From positions 1 to 57,304 of the forward strand of contig JAZNHR010000036.1 in the NCBI GenBank assembly GCA_045577075.1: 57,304 nucleotides of DNA, given 5' to 3'. A program made the position numbers and the translations under genes. The DNA is from SIG447 sp045577075. Lineage in GTDB: Bacteria; Bacillota; Clostridia; UMGS1883; UMGS1540. The first letter of the stretch is position 1, and the number at the start of each line of letters is the position of its first letter. Shown here piece by piece: positions 39,604 to 48,500 of this stretch. The notes beneath the pieces were generated by a model that worked only from the letters and a program-made list of their open reading frames with translations, was not told where the DNA came from and ran no database searches.

Positions 39604-40965
39604 TTAAAACTCTGCCGTACCCACGGTACGGGGGAAGGGCAGAACGTCACGGATATTGCTCATACCCGTTACATACATAACCATTCTTTCAAAGCCGAGA
39701 CCAAAGCCCGCATGCTTTGCACCGCCATAGCGGCGCAGATCCATGTACCAGCTGTAATCTTCTTCCGTCATACCCATTTCGCGGATACGGGCGGCAAGGC
39801 GGTCCACTCTTTCTTCTCTCTGGCTGCCGCCGATAAGCTCGCCGACGCCGGGCACGAGAAGGTCCATGGCGGCAACGGTTTTGCCGTCGTCATTCTGGCG
39901 CATATAGAAGGCCTTAATTTCCTTCGGGTAATCGGTTACGAATACGGGGCGACCGAATACCTTTTCGGAAAGGTACCGTTCGTGCTCGGTCTGGAGGTCT
40001 GCGCCCCAGTATACGGGATAGTTAAATTCTTCTTTTGCCTTTTCCAAAAGCTCGATAGCTTCTGTATAGGTCACATGGGCAAAGGACGCACTTGCCACCG
40101 CCTCAAGACGGGATATAAGCTCCTTGTCCACAAACTGATTGAGGAATGCAAGGTCACTCGGTGCATTTTCCAGCACGTAGTTTATAATGTACTTGACCAT
40201 TGCCTCTGCAAGCTCCATGTCATCTGCAAGCTCTGCAAATGCAATTTCCGGCTCAATCATCCAAAATTCTGCCGCATGGCGCGGTGTGTTGGAGTTTTCG
40301 GCGCGGAAGGTGGGGCCAAAGGTGTACACCTTGCCGTAGGCAAGTGCCAAAGCTTCGGCGTTAAGCTGTCCGCTTACGGTAAGAGAGGTCTGCTTGCCGA
40401 AAAAGTCCTTAGAAAAATCCGTCTCCCCTGTGTCCATGGTGGTGACGCGGAACATCTCCCCTGCGCCTTCGCAGTCACTGCCCGTAATAATGGGTGTGTG
40501 GATATACACAAAGCCGTTTTCCTGGAAAAACTTATGAATGGCATAGGCACAAAGGGACCGAATGCGAAATACGGCAGAAAACGTATTGGTACGAGGACGA
40601 AGGTGGGCAATCGTCCGCAGGTACTCAAAGCTGTGTCGCTTTTTCTGGAGCGGATATTCCGGTGCGGAAGCGCCTTCCAAAATCACCTCGTCGGCATGCA
40701 CCTCGAAGGGCTGTTTTGCCTCGGGTGTTTGTACAACGCGGCCGCGTACCGTAATGGCAGCACCTACATTGAGCTTTGCCGCAATATCAAAGCCTTCTGT
40801 ATTTTCATCAAATACAATCTGTACCGTATCGAAGCAGCTACCGTCGTTTAAAGAGATAAACCCGAAATTCTTCGAGACGCGAATGCTCCTCGCCCAGCCG
40901 GAAATGACAACGTCATTTAGGGTCTTGTTCTCCTTACATAAGGTTTTAATCAGTGTACGCTGCAT
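39604..40965 (-). CDS. asnS: Asparagine--tRNA ligase
   Basis: Class IIb aminoacyl-tRNA synthetase, 453 residues from ATG 40965 (GGAAGG upstream). N-terminal OB-fold anticodon domain (VVISGWARSIRVSKNFGFIS), motif 2 (PTFRAENSNTPRHAAEFWMI, where RHAAEFW marks AsnS) and motif 3 (GGAKHAGFGLGFERMVMYVT) are clear. Overlaps the 3' end of ribF by 20 nt in another frame, so it is probably co-transcribed and coupled. A 522-codon open frame on the opposite strand is an antisense shadow. Confidence 0.96.
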   Translation of the reverse strand: MQRTLIKTLCKENKTLNDVVISGWARSIRVSKNFGFISLNDGSCFDTVQIVFDENTEGFDIAAKLNVGAAITVRGRVVQTPEAKQPFEVHADEVILEGASAPEYPLQKKRHSFEYLRTIAHLRPRTNTFSAVFRIRSLCAYAIHKFFQENGFVYIHTPIITGSDCEGAGEMFRVTTMDTGETDFSKDFFGKQTSLTVSGQLNAEALALAYGKVYTFGPTFRAENSNTPRHAAEFWMIEPEIAFAELADDMELAEAMVKYIINYVLENAPSDLAFLNQFVDKELISRLEAVASASFAHVTYTEAIELLEKAKEEFNYPVYWGADLQTEHERYLSEKVFGRPVFVTDYPKEIKAFYMRQNDDGKTVAAMDLLVPGVGELIGGSQREERVDRLAARIREMGMTEEDYSWYMDLRRYGGAKHAGFGLGFERMVMYVTGMSNIRDVLPFPRTVGTAEF

Positions 40966-41857
40966 GCATATCCTTCCTTTCAAAATAAAGTCTTGTTTCT
41001 TCTTTGTCTTTTTGTATCTGCCGGCGAAGCGCGTCAGCATCTGCAAACTTTTGCTCCGGCCGTAAAAATTTCAAAAGCGTAATCTCGGCGTCCTCCCCGT
41101 ATACCGTATCGCGAAAATCAAGCAGATGACTTTCCGCGCGCGGCGTTGCCTCCTCCACGGTGGGATTTTGCCCGATATTCGTCACGCTCTTATATACATG
41201 GTTTCGAATACGTGTAAGGCTTATATATACGCCCTTTTTCGGTAGCATCAAAAGGGGTGAAATGGCAAGGTTTAGTGTGGGAAAGCCTAAAACACGTCCC
41301 AGCTTTTTCCCTTCCTGTACTTTGCCCGTAAGGGTGTATGGTGCAAAGCTCAATTGGTTGACCGCTTCCACATCTCCTTCTTCCAAAAGCCCTCTCAGCC
41401 TTGTGCTGGAAATGGGCGCACCGAGTGCGGAAACGCTGTCCATAATTTCGCAGGTGATGCCGTAGGAAGTACAAAGTGTTTTTAAAAGTTCTGCGTCCCC
41501 GGCAGCGTTTTTCCCAAATCGGTAGTTAAAGCCTGCTGCCACATATTTGGCATGCAGCTCCCCTACTAAGATTTTTTCTACGAAAGCTTCCGGGGAAAGG
41601 GATAACACTTCCATGCCGCGTGTTTCCAGATATACCCTGTCTGCCCCAATTTCGAGAAGCCTTCTCCGCTTTAAGTCCGTTTCCATTAAAAGCCGAGGTG
41701 GCACAGAAGGGAAAAATAGGGTACGGGGATGGGGCTCAAAAACGTACACAACGCTTTCTAAGGCTTCCCTTTTCGCGAAGGTGAGCATCTTTTCTACCAG
41801 TGCCCGATGTGCGTTATGTACCCCGTCAAAATTGCCCAGGGCGATTGCTGTGCCCAT
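40946..41857 (-). CDS. ribF: Bifunctional riboflavin kinase / FAD synthetase RibF
   Basis: Converts riboflavin to FMN and FAD. 303 residues. The N-terminal adenylyltransferase domain shows ALGNFDGVHNAHRALVEKML (nucleotidyl-transferase HxxH-like motif) and AGFNYRFGKNAAGD; the C-terminal kinase domain shows VLGFPTLNLAISPLLMLPKK and GQNPTVEEATPRAESHLLDF. It sits between truB and asnS, the usual place after truB in Firmicutes. Confidence 0.95.
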   Translation of the reverse strand: MGTAIALGNFDGVHNAHRALVEKMLTFAKREALESVVYVFEPHPRTLFFPSVPPRLLMETDLKRRRLLEIGADRVYLETRGMEVLSLSPEAFVEKILVGELHAKYVAAGFNYRFGKNAAGDAELLKTLCTSYGITCEIMDSVSALGAPISSTRLRGLLEEGDVEAVNQLSFAPYTLTGKVQEGKKLGRVLGFPTLNLAISPLLMLPKKGVYISLTRIRNHVYKSVTNIGQNPTVEEATPRAESHLLDFRDTVYGEDAEITLLKFLRPEQKFADADALRRQIQKDKEETRLYFERKDMHAAYTD

Positions 41858-41875
41858 GCGTTCTCTCCTTTTATA

Positions 41876-42739
41876 TTAGTAGAAGCTTGTAATCATTTTT
41901 AAGAGATGGGTTTCCCCCTGCACGATTCCCTTTGAAAGGCAAAGGAGTGTGCCGTCCTCGGAAAACACCGTGAATTCGCCTTCCTCCCGATAGGGATTTA
42001 AGATGGCCGCACCGTTTCTGACGCGTTTTTCCGCCTCCGCATTTGCCGTCACCTTTCGAAGATGGTCAAACACGAGGGCGGTGGGCAGAATGTAGTTTTC
42101 CGGTTTTTCCTCGAAATTCGTAAGGGTTACCGCATTTTCTTTCGTAAATCTGCCTGATGCCGTACGGGAGAGTGCCGTCATATGTGCGCCGCAGGCAAGT
42201 GCCTCGCCCATATCCTTGCAAAGCGTGCGGATATATGCGCCCTTGGAGCAGTCTACCCGAAACGTAACGTGGGGCAGGGAAATGTCTAACAGTGTGATTT
42301 TATAAAACGTGACCCGTCTCGGCTTTCGCTCGACCGTAATGCCTTGCCGTGCCAAATCATACAGCCGCTTTCCTTCGTGGTGCACCGCCGAATACATGGG
42401 GGGAATCTGGTCACAGTCCCCTTCAAACTGCGCGAGAACTTTGCGAATTTCTGCCTCGCCGCATAAAACAGGTCTTTCTTCTAATACTGTGCCTGTGCTG
42501 TCCTCGGTATCCGTGGTTTTGCCGAGACACATGGTACATTCGTACGTTTTTTTCGCCGCCACCACAAAATCGGCGGCGTGGGTCGCTTTGCCGACGCAAA
42601 TCGGCAAAACCCCTTCTGCCATGGGGTCGAGGGTGCCGGTGTGTCCTACACGTCTTGTACCGACTGCGCGCCGTACCCGGGATACCACGTCATGGCTTGT
42701 CAGCCCCGTCGGCTTCCAAATATTAACAATGCCGTCCAT
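41876..42739 (-). CDS. truB: tRNA pseudouridine(55) synthase TruB
   Basis: Isomerises U55 in the T-loop of tRNA. 287 residues. N-terminal VNIWKPTGLTSHDVVSRVRR, the catalytic aspartate in GHTGTLDPMAEGVLP (Asp38) and RVDCSKGAYIRTLCKDMG are diagnostic; a PUA-like C-terminal part follows. The start overlaps the 3' end of nrnA by 17 nt. Confidence 0.96.
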   Translation of the reverse strand: MDGIVNIWKPTGLTSHDVVSRVRRAVGTRRVGHTGTLDPMAEGVLPICVGKATHAADFVVAAKKTYECTMCLGKTTDTEDSTGTVLEERPVLCGEAEIRKVLAQFEGDCDQIPPMYSAVHHEGKRLYDLARQGITVERKPRRVTFYKITLLDISLPHVTFRVDCSKGAYIRTLCKDMGEALACGAHMTALSRTASGRFTKENAVTLTNFEEKPENYILPTALVFDHLRKVTANAEAEKRVRNGAAILNPYREEGEFTVFSEDGTLLCLSKGIVQGETHLLKMITSFY

Positions 42740-43673
42740 AGGCTTCTCCTATTTGTGTCATGATTTTTTCTTTCCATTCTGAAAGGGTGCCTTGTACCGT
42801 TGCACCTGCGGCTCTGGCGTGTCCACCACCGCCAAGGGTTTTACAAAATGCCGCCGCGTCCAAAAATTCGTTTGTACGCATGGAAATTTTAATCTCTCCG
42901 TCCTTCTCTCTTAGAAGTATGCCGGTTTCCACGCCGCGGATAGCACGCAAAACGCCAGAAAGATGGCTTGTATCTTCATCCGTAGCTCCCGTTTCCGAAA
43001 GAAGCTTTTCGGAAACAAGACCTATGGCGGTTTTGCCATCGTGGCAGAGGGTCATTTCGTTGATCACCGCCGCCTCAAGACGCATTTTTTCAATGGCGTT
43101 TTGTTCAAAGACCGCCAGACAAATTTTGGCACTTTCTGCCCCTGCTTCGAGTAAATTTGCCGCTGTTTTTAGGGTTTTGGCGGTCGTGTTAGAAAAGCGA
43201 AAGCCGCCTGTATCCGTCACAATACCGGCATAAAGGGGCGTTGCCGCCTCCCCAAAGGGCTCGCCTGCCGCCCTGTACAATTCCGCAATGATTTCTGCCG
43301 TTGCGGCGGCAGCAGCATCTACAAAAGAAATGTCCCCAAAGCCTTCGTTTGTTTTGTGGTGGTCAATGGAAAGTTTTACCTTCGCTCCCTCAAAAATCGA
43401 AAGCCTTTCCCCCATGCGAAGTATATCACCACAGTCTACGGCAATGGCGGTGTGCACTTTGGGTATTTCTTCCCCCAAAAGGGCAAAGCTTCCGCCGAGA
43501 AATTCTAAATCTTTGCGAAGGGTCTCTTCGAGATAAATGGTATATGCGATACCCCATCGCTCTAAAAGCTTTCCGAGAGCAAGGGCGGACGCAATCGCAT
43601 CTCCATCCGCACTCTTATGGGGTAGGATTGCCGCATTTTCTGCATTTTTCAGGGCTTTTAAAAGGGCATTCAT
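42723..43673 (-). CDS. nrnA: DHH-family phosphoesterase NrnA (nanoRNase / pAp phosphatase)
   Basis: 316 residues. DHH motifs: ILPHKSADGDAIASALAL near residue 20, AIAVDCGD near 70 and SIDHHKTNEGFGDISFVDA near 95; the C-terminal DHHA1 domain ends with KTLGGGGHARAAGATV. NrnA degrades 2-5 nt RNAs and dephosphorylates pAp; some relatives cleave c-di-AMP or pApA, which is of interest because cdaA is nearby on this chromosome. Overlaps rbfA by 4 nt. Confidence 0.92.
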   Translation of the reverse strand: MNALLKALKNAENAAILPHKSADGDAIASALALGKLLERWGIAYTIYLEETLRKDLEFLGGSFALLGEEIPKVHTAIAVDCGDILRMGERLSIFEGAKVKLSIDHHKTNEGFGDISFVDAAAAATAEIIAELYRAAGEPFGEAATPLYAGIVTDTGGFRFSNTTAKTLKTAANLLEAGAESAKICLAVFEQNAIEKMRLEAAVINEMTLCHDGKTAIGLVSEKLLSETGATDEDTSHLSGVLRAIRGVETGILLREKDGEIKISMRTNEFLDAAAFCKTLGGGGHARAAGATVQGTLSEWKEKIMTQIGEAYGRHC

Positions 43674-44026
43674 TTTGTTTCCTCTTCTCCCATTACGTTT
43701 TTCAGCACCTCGTTTATATGGGCGCCGTAGGCAATGGAATGGTCAGCCTTAAAAATAAATTCCGGTACGGCACGCAGTTTTAAGCGATTCCCGATTTCAC
43801 GGCGCACAAAACCCGCCGCCGCCTTTAGTGCCTTTATGGTGTCCTCCTCCGCCTTCTCGCCGCCCATAACGCTTATATAAGCAGTGGCGTACCGAAGGTC
43901 ACGGGTCACTTCCACCTGTACAACGCTTACAATGTCTGCAATACGGGGGTCTTTTAAGGTGCGAATCACCGCCCCAAGCTCACGCCGTACTTCTTCATCT
44001 ATGCGATTTTGTCTGTATCCCGCCAT
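43670..44026 (-). CDS. rbfA: Ribosome-binding factor A
   Basis: 118-residue KH-like protein needed for late maturation of the 30S subunit. GYRQNRIDEEVRRELGAVIR, KDPRIADIVSVVQVEVTRDL and FIFKADHSIAYGAHINEVL are diagnostic. It lies 9 nt after infB and overlaps nrnA, the normal Firmicutes order. Confidence 0.95.
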   Translation of the reverse strand: MAGYRQNRIDEEVRRELGAVIRTLKDPRIADIVSVVQVEVTRDLRYATAYISVMGGEKAEEDTIKALKAAAGFVRREIGNRLKLRAVPEFIFKADHSIAYGAHINEVLKNVMGEEETK

Positions 44027-44035
44027 GGGTGCCTC

Positions 44036-46297
44036 CTATCGGGCGATTTCCTCCATAACGGAGCATTCTACAATATCGCCCTCTTTAATATCATTAAACT
44101 TTTCAAAGCTCATGCCGCATTCATAGCCGGAAGCCACTTCCTTAACGTCATCCTTAAAGCGGCGGAGTGTAGCAAGGTCGCCTTCGTGAATGACGATACC
44201 GTCACGTACAATACGAACCATACAGCCGCGCTGGATTTTGCCGTCCTGCACATAGCAGCCTGCAATGGTGCCGACGCCGCTAACCTTAAAGGTCTGGCGG
44301 ATTTCGGCGTGGCCGATGGTAACTTCCTTAAATTCAGGTGCCAGCATACCTTTCATAGCCGCTTCGATTTCCTCGATTGCCTGGTAAATGACGCGATACA
44401 TCCGCATATCTACCTTGTGCATAGCGGCAGCAGACCGAGCGCCGGAGTCAGGACGCACGTTAAAGCCGACGATAATGGCATTGGATGCCGTGGCGAGCAT
44501 TACGTCCGATTCCGTAATGGCACCCACCGCCCCGTGAATGACGCGAACGCGCACTTCTTCGTTTGAAATCTTTTCAAGGGACTGGGTAACCGCTTCCACG
44601 GAGCCTCTGACGTCTGCCTTTACAATAATATTTAAATCCTGCACGTTGCCTTCCTGAATCTGGCTAAAGAGATCCTCAAGAGATACAACGGCAGTAGATT
44701 TTCTGTGTTCATCCTGTGCCTTCTGGCGACGGGCTTCTACCACGTTCTTCGCCATCTTTTCGTCGCTGACGGCATAGAACAGGTCACCACCCTCGCAAAC
44801 CTCATTCAGACCTGTAATCTCAACCGGGGTGGAGGGACCTGCGGATTTGAGGCGATTGCCCTTATCATCCAGCATAACGCGCACTCTGCCCATAGACGTA
44901 CCGGATACAATCGTGTCCCCTACATGGAGCGTGCCGTTTTGTATAAGCATAGTAGCAACGGGGCCACGTCCTTTATCAAGACGCGCTTCAATGACTGTGC
45001 CGCGGGCAAGACGGTCAGGATTTGCACGAAGCTCCTTCATGTCGGCTACGAGAATGACCATTTCAAGAAGCGTATCAATATTCTGATGTTGCTTTGCGGA
45101 AATAGGTACGCAAATCGTATCGCCGCCCCAAGCTTCGGGGATAAGGCCATATTCGGTGAGCTCCTGCATAACCCTGTCGGGATTTGCATTTTCTCTGTCA
45201 ATTTTGTTAATGGCGATAACGATGCTGACGCCTGCGGCTTTCGCATGGTCCAGCGCTTCAATAGTCTGGGGCATAATGCCGTCGTCGGCGGCAACTACGA
45301 TAATCGCAACGTCCGTAACCTGTGCACCGCGGGCGCGCATTGCCGTAAAGGCTTCGTGCCCCGGGGTGTCAAGGAAGGTAAGTCTTCTATCCCCAAGGCG
45401 CACGCTATAAGCACCGATATGCTGGGTAATACCGCCGGCTTCGGTGGCCGTTACGTTTGCCGAACGAATCGCGTCGAGAAGGGATGTTTTACCGTGGTCA
45501 ACGTGACCCATAACAACCACAACCGGGTCACGGGGCACCAGAGATGCTTCATCATCCGTATCATCCCCAAAAAGACGGTCTTCATCCGTAATAATGATTT
45601 CTTTTTCGATAATGGCGTTCATGTCTTCGCCGATAAGTGCCGCCGTATCAAAGTCAATGGTCTGGCTGACAGACGCCATAACGCCGAGCTGCATGAGGCG
45701 CTTGATAACCTCTGTGGGGCTTTCCCCAAGACGTTCTGCAAATTCGCCGACGGAAATTTCGTCCGGCACCATAACCGTTTTCTTTTCCTGTTTCTTTTCC
45801 TTCTTTTGGGGCGCCTGGGGAGCCGCGGCAGGCTGACCGCCCTTCTGGCGCTTTTGCCCCTTCTTTATCTTCTGCTTCGAGGAAGATGCCTTCTCCGTCA
45901 TTTCCGGTGCCACCATTTCCTCGATTTTTTCGTTTTTCTCAATCTTTTCGAGATCCACCACTGAATTTCTTGTATCTACATAGCGGTTTTTCTTCTCAGC
46001 CTGTTCCTTCGGTGCGGGGGCTTCCTCCTCCGGCGCAGGCGCGGCCGGTACTTCCTCTTTTTGAGGCTCTTCCACCGGTGCCTTCTTTAAAAATTCCGTA
46101 ATGTCAGAGCCGTCATCAAAAGCATGGGTATAATAATCAAAGATTATATCCATTTCTTCCGCAGTTAATGTACTCATATGATTCTTCGTCCCCATATCAT
46201 ACTTTACGAGCACATCGATAACGTCTTTATTGACAAGCTCCAAATCCTTTGCAATCGAATGAATTCTTGGTTTATTTTGCTTTGCTGTTTTAGCCAC
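44036..46297 (-). CDS. infB: Translation initiation factor IF-2
   Basis: GTPase that places initiator tRNA on the 30S subunit. About 753 residues from GTG 46297, chosen because GGGGTGG lies five bases upstream; an in-frame ATG at 46312 is the alternative. The order is an IF2_N domain (RIHSIAKDLELVNKDVIDVL), a linker rich in E, P, A and K (about 85-190), a second N-domain (SVGEFAERLGESPTEVIKRL), the G domain (VMGHVDHGKTSLLDAIRSAN, FLDTPGHEAF, AINKIDRENAN) and the C1/C2 domains. The start lies within the end of ylxQ, implying coupling. Confidence 0.96.
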   Translation of the reverse strand: MAKTAKQNKPRIHSIAKDLELVNKDVIDVLVKYDMGTKNHMSTLTAEEMDIIFDYYTHAFDDGSDITEFLKKAPVEEPQKEEVPAAPAPEEEAPAPKEQAEKKNRYVDTRNSVVDLEKIEKNEKIEEMVAPEMTEKASSSKQKIKKGQKRQKGGQPAAAPQAPQKKEKKQEKKTVMVPDEISVGEFAERLGESPTEVIKRLMQLGVMASVSQTIDFDTAALIGEDMNAIIEKEIIITDEDRLFGDDTDDEASLVPRDPVVVVMGHVDHGKTSLLDAIRSANVTATEAGGITQHIGAYSVRLGDRRLTFLDTPGHEAFTAMRARGAQVTDVAIIVVAADDGIMPQTIEALDHAKAAGVSIVIAINKIDRENANPDRVMQELTEYGLIPEAWGGDTICVPISAKQHQNIDTLLEMVILVADMKELRANPDRLARGTVIEARLDKGRGPVATMLIQNGTLHVGDTIVSGTSMGRVRVMLDDKGNRLKSAGPSTPVEITGLNEVCEGGDLFYAVSDEKMAKNVVEARRQKAQDEHRKSTAVVSLEDLFSQIQEGNVQDLNIIVKADVRGSVEAVTQSLEKISNEEVRVRVIHGAVGAITESDVMLATASNAIIVGFNVRPDSGARSAAAMHKVDMRMYRVIYQAIEEIEAAMKGMLAPEFKEVTIGHAEIRQTFKVSGVGTIAGCYVQDGKIQRGCMVRIVRDGIVIHEGDLATLRRFKDDVKEVASGYECGMSFEKFNDIKEGDIVECSVMEEIAR

Positions 46298-46601
46298 TAA
46301 AGCCACCCCCATAAATTTTCAATATTGCCGACGCAAATCCTGTGTCCCGAACGCCAAGGACGGATACCTTTCCTTTCCCCGTGCTCTGTGCAAGGGAAGA
46401 GACAGTGCCGAAGAAAATCAGCTTTGTCCCAAAGCTTTTGCATTTGTCCTGCATTCGTTTTTTCGTGTTTTCCGCGGCGTCCTCCGCCACAATCACCAGC
46501 GGCATTCTTCCGCTTCGCACAAGGCTTTCGCAAGCCTCGCTTCCAAACGCCATGCGTCCGGCTTTGACGCACAAACCAATCATACCTTCCAGTTTATGCA
46601 T
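46290..46601 (-). CDS. ylxQ: L7Ae/L30e-family protein YlxQ
   Basis: 103-residue kink-turn-binding fold: MIGLCVKAGRMAFGSEACES and PLVIVAEDAAENTKKRMQDK are typical. YlxQ is a probable RNA-binding ribosome-associated protein of unclear role, always between ylxR and infB in Firmicutes. It overlaps ylxR by 8 nt and infB by 8 nt. Confidence 0.9.
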   Translation of the reverse strand: MHKLEGMIGLCVKAGRMAFGSEACESLVRSGRMPLVIVAEDAAENTKKRMQDKCKSFGTKLIFFGTVSSLAQSTGKGKVSVLGVRDTGFASAILKIYGGGFSG

Positions 46602-46854
46602 ACTTCTCTCCTAATTTTGTGTAAATTTCCGCACTTACCCGGCAGGACAGGGCACGTTCTGCCCTTCTCCCAAGCTGTGCCTTTTCAATACAGCCACGGT
46701 CTTTACAAATGTACGCCCCCCGACCTCGGCGCTTACCGTCCTCATCCAGGCACGCTTCGCCCGTCTCGGTGCGTACAAGGCGTATCATCTCGCTTTGCGG
46801 CTTTGCCGCGCGGCAGCTGATACACATCCGGATTTTTGCCGGTTTGTTCGCCAA
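46594..46854 (-). CDS. rnpM: YlxR-family RNA-binding protein (RnpM)
   Basis: 86 residues from TTG 46854, chosen because GAGGTG lies seven bases upstream; a TTG at 46872 is possible but badly spaced. The signature RMCISCRAAKPQSEMIRLVR followed by GKRRGRGAYICKDRGCIEKA matches YlxR, recently described as a modulator of RNase P. Sits in the canonical nusA-ylxR-ylxQ-infB order; the ribosome binding site is inside the last nusA codons. Confidence 0.88.
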   Translation of the reverse strand: MANKPAKIRMCISCRAAKPQSEMIRLVRTETGEACLDEDGKRRGRGAYICKDRGCIEKAQLGRRAERALSCRVSAEIYTKLGEKYA

Positions 46855-46855
46855 T

Positions 46856-47896
46856 TTAGAACACCTCGCCAACTTCCTTGTCGCTCTTTATATCAATCTT
46901 CCAGCCTGTCAGCTTTGCCGCAAGGCGTGCGTTCTGGCCTTCTTTGCCGATTGCCAGGGAAAGCTGGAATTCGGGTACAATGACCTCTGCAGAATTTGTT
47001 TCCTTATCGAGGGTTACACGCAGCACCTTCGCGGGGCTGATGCTTTCCGTGATAAAGACGGACGGATCCTCGCTGTACTTTACAATGTCTACCTTTTCTT
47101 CCCCGAGGCCGCGCAGTACTGCTGCCACTCTTGCGCCCTTCTGCCCGACGCATGCGCCAACCGCATCTACGTTAGGATTATTGGAAAGGACAGCGATTTT
47201 GCTTCTGGAGCCTGCCTCACGGGCAATACTCTTAATTTCTACGGTGCCGTTTGCAATTTCCGGCACTTCCCGTTCAAACAGGCGGCGTACAAGGCCGGGA
47301 TGGGTACGGGATACGGTAATCTGGAGGCCCTTTGTGGTGTTGCGGACTTCCGTTACATATACAAGAAGCTTCTGCCCGGGGCGGTAAATCTCGCCCGGTG
47401 CCTGCTCGTGGATGGGCATAATCGTTTCGGTAGAGCCGATTTCAATGAGAACGCCGCGCTTTTCATTTTTCTGCACAGTGCCTAAAATAACATCGTTTTC
47501 TTTGCTCTGGTACTCGGAGTACATTCTGCCCCGTTCTGCCTCGCGAATATGCTGTACTAGCATTTGCTTGGCGTTTTGGGCAGCAATGCGGCCGAAGTTT
47601 TTCGGCGTGGTTTCCATGTTTACCACGTCCCCAATCGCGTACTTCGGGTTTATCAGCTGTGCTTCCTCAAGCGTCAGTTCCATAGAAGAATCTTCTACTT
47701 CCTCTACAACAGTCTTCTGGGTGTGCACACGGATTTCTCCGTTTTCGTCAATGTCCACCTCTACGTTCTCCCCGGCATTGTAATACTTTCTGTACGCGCT
47801 TGCAAGGGCTGTACGCAAAGTCGCCAGAAGGTCATCCTTGTTAATCTTCTTTTCCTTTTCCAAAAGCTCCAATGCCATCATCAGTTCGTTTGCCAT
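46856..47896 (-). CDS. nusA: Transcription termination/antitermination factor NusA
   Basis: 346 residues from ATG 47896 (MANELMMALELLEKEKKI). The N-terminal polymerase-binding domain is followed by an S1 domain (VILGTVQKNEKRGVLIEIGS), KH1 (SKIAVLSNNPNVDAVGACVG) and KH2 (LSLAIGKEGQNARLAAKLTG). It lacks the acidic C-terminal repeats of proteobacteria, as expected for Firmicutes. Follows rimP by 17 nt. Confidence 0.96.
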   Translation of the reverse strand: MANELMMALELLEKEKKINKDDLLATLRTALASAYRKYYNAGENVEVDIDENGEIRVHTQKTVVEEVEDSSMELTLEEAQLINPKYAIGDVVNMETTPKNFGRIAAQNAKQMLVQHIREAERGRMYSEYQSKENDVILGTVQKNEKRGVLIEIGSTETIMPIHEQAPGEIYRPGQKLLVYVTEVRNTTKGLQITVSRTHPGLVRRLFEREVPEIANGTVEIKSIAREAGSRSKIAVLSNNPNVDAVGACVGQKGARVAAVLRGLGEEKVDIVKYSEDPSVFITESISPAKVLRVTLDKETNSAEVIVPEFQLSLAIGKEGQNARLAAKLTGWKIDIKSDKEVGEVF

Positions 47897-47913
47897 TTTG
47901 CTTCTCAATCCTT

Positions 47914-48378
47914 TCAAAATTTCCCGTCAAACAGCGTCCGCACTTTTGCGACCTGTCCGTTTTCAATCGGGCATACTGTGCCGTCCTCTGTTTCAATCGT
48001 AATCGTTTCTTTGTTATATGCTTTTAAAGTGCCGGTAAGGCTTTTCTTCCCGTCCCGGGGTGCATAAAACCGAAGCTCTACCAGCTCGCCAAGCGCCGTT
48101 TCAAAATGCCAGTCCCTGGAAAGTATGCGCTCGAGCCCCGGGGAGGAAACCTCCAGACAATACGGGTCGGTGATGGGGTCCGCCTCGTCCAAAGCGTCAC
48201 TTAAGGCGCGGCTTACCGTTTCGCAGTCCTCCAGTCCTACGCCGTCCTCGCCATAGAGGAATACGCGCAAAAACCAGTCCGGCCCTTCCTTTTTATACTC
48301 CACATCATAGATCCGAAGCCCTCTTGCCTCGGCAATGGGAGCCGCCATTGTTTCCACCAGTTTTTCGATTTTAGCCAT
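47914..48378 (-). CDS. rimP: Ribosome maturation factor RimP
   Basis: 154 residues, needed for 30S assembly. The N-terminal domain (LRIYDVEYKKEGPDWFLRVF, then GLEDCETVSRALSDALDEAD) and the segment EVSSPGLERILSRDWHF are diagnostic. Start ATG 48378 with AGGAGCG upstream. First gene of an eleven-gene operon running to the TPR gene. Confidence 0.95.
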   Translation of the reverse strand: MAKIEKLVETMAAPIAEARGLRIYDVEYKKEGPDWFLRVFLYGEDGVGLEDCETVSRALSDALDEADPITDPYCLEVSSPGLERILSRDWHFETALGELVELRFYAPRDGKKSLTGTLKAYNKETITIETEDGTVCPIENGQVAKVRTLFDGKF

Positions 48379-48407
48379 CTTGCGCTCCTAAAAAACAAAT
48401 TAAACTG

Positions 48408-48434
48408 TGAGGGCGGCAAAATCTGCCGCCCTCA
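48408..48434 (-). promoter_or_regulatory. GC-rich hairpin at the 5' end of the rimP operon transcript
   Basis: Eleven-base-pair stem TGAGGGCGGCA / TGCCGCCCTCA with a 5-nt loop, beginning about 7 nt after the predicted start. There is no immediate U-tract; a T-rich stretch follows some nucleotides later. It may stop read-through from the upstream glycosyltransferase gene, protect the mRNA 5' end, or both. Confidence 0.5.
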
Positions 48435-48447
48435 TAATCTAGTTTGT

Positions 48448-48476
48448 ATTATAGCACACAAACCCAAGGATTGCAA
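48448..48476 (-). promoter_or_regulatory. Promoter of the rimP-nusA-infB operon
   Basis: Minus strand TTGCAA (48471-48476), 17-nt spacer, TATAAT (48448-48453), extended -10 TGC. Confidence 0.7.
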
Positions 48477-48500
48477 GTATTTTTGGAAAATTTTTATGCT

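Noticed and set aside
39283..40851. 522-codon open frame on the plus strand opposite asnS and the TPR gene
   Set aside because: Rich in C, H and basic residues with no domain, and fully antisense to two clear genes in a matching codon phase; a composition effect.
44705..45964. 419-codon open frame on the plus strand opposite infB
   Set aside because: Antisense shadow of a highly conserved gene; no ribosome binding site and atypical residue use.
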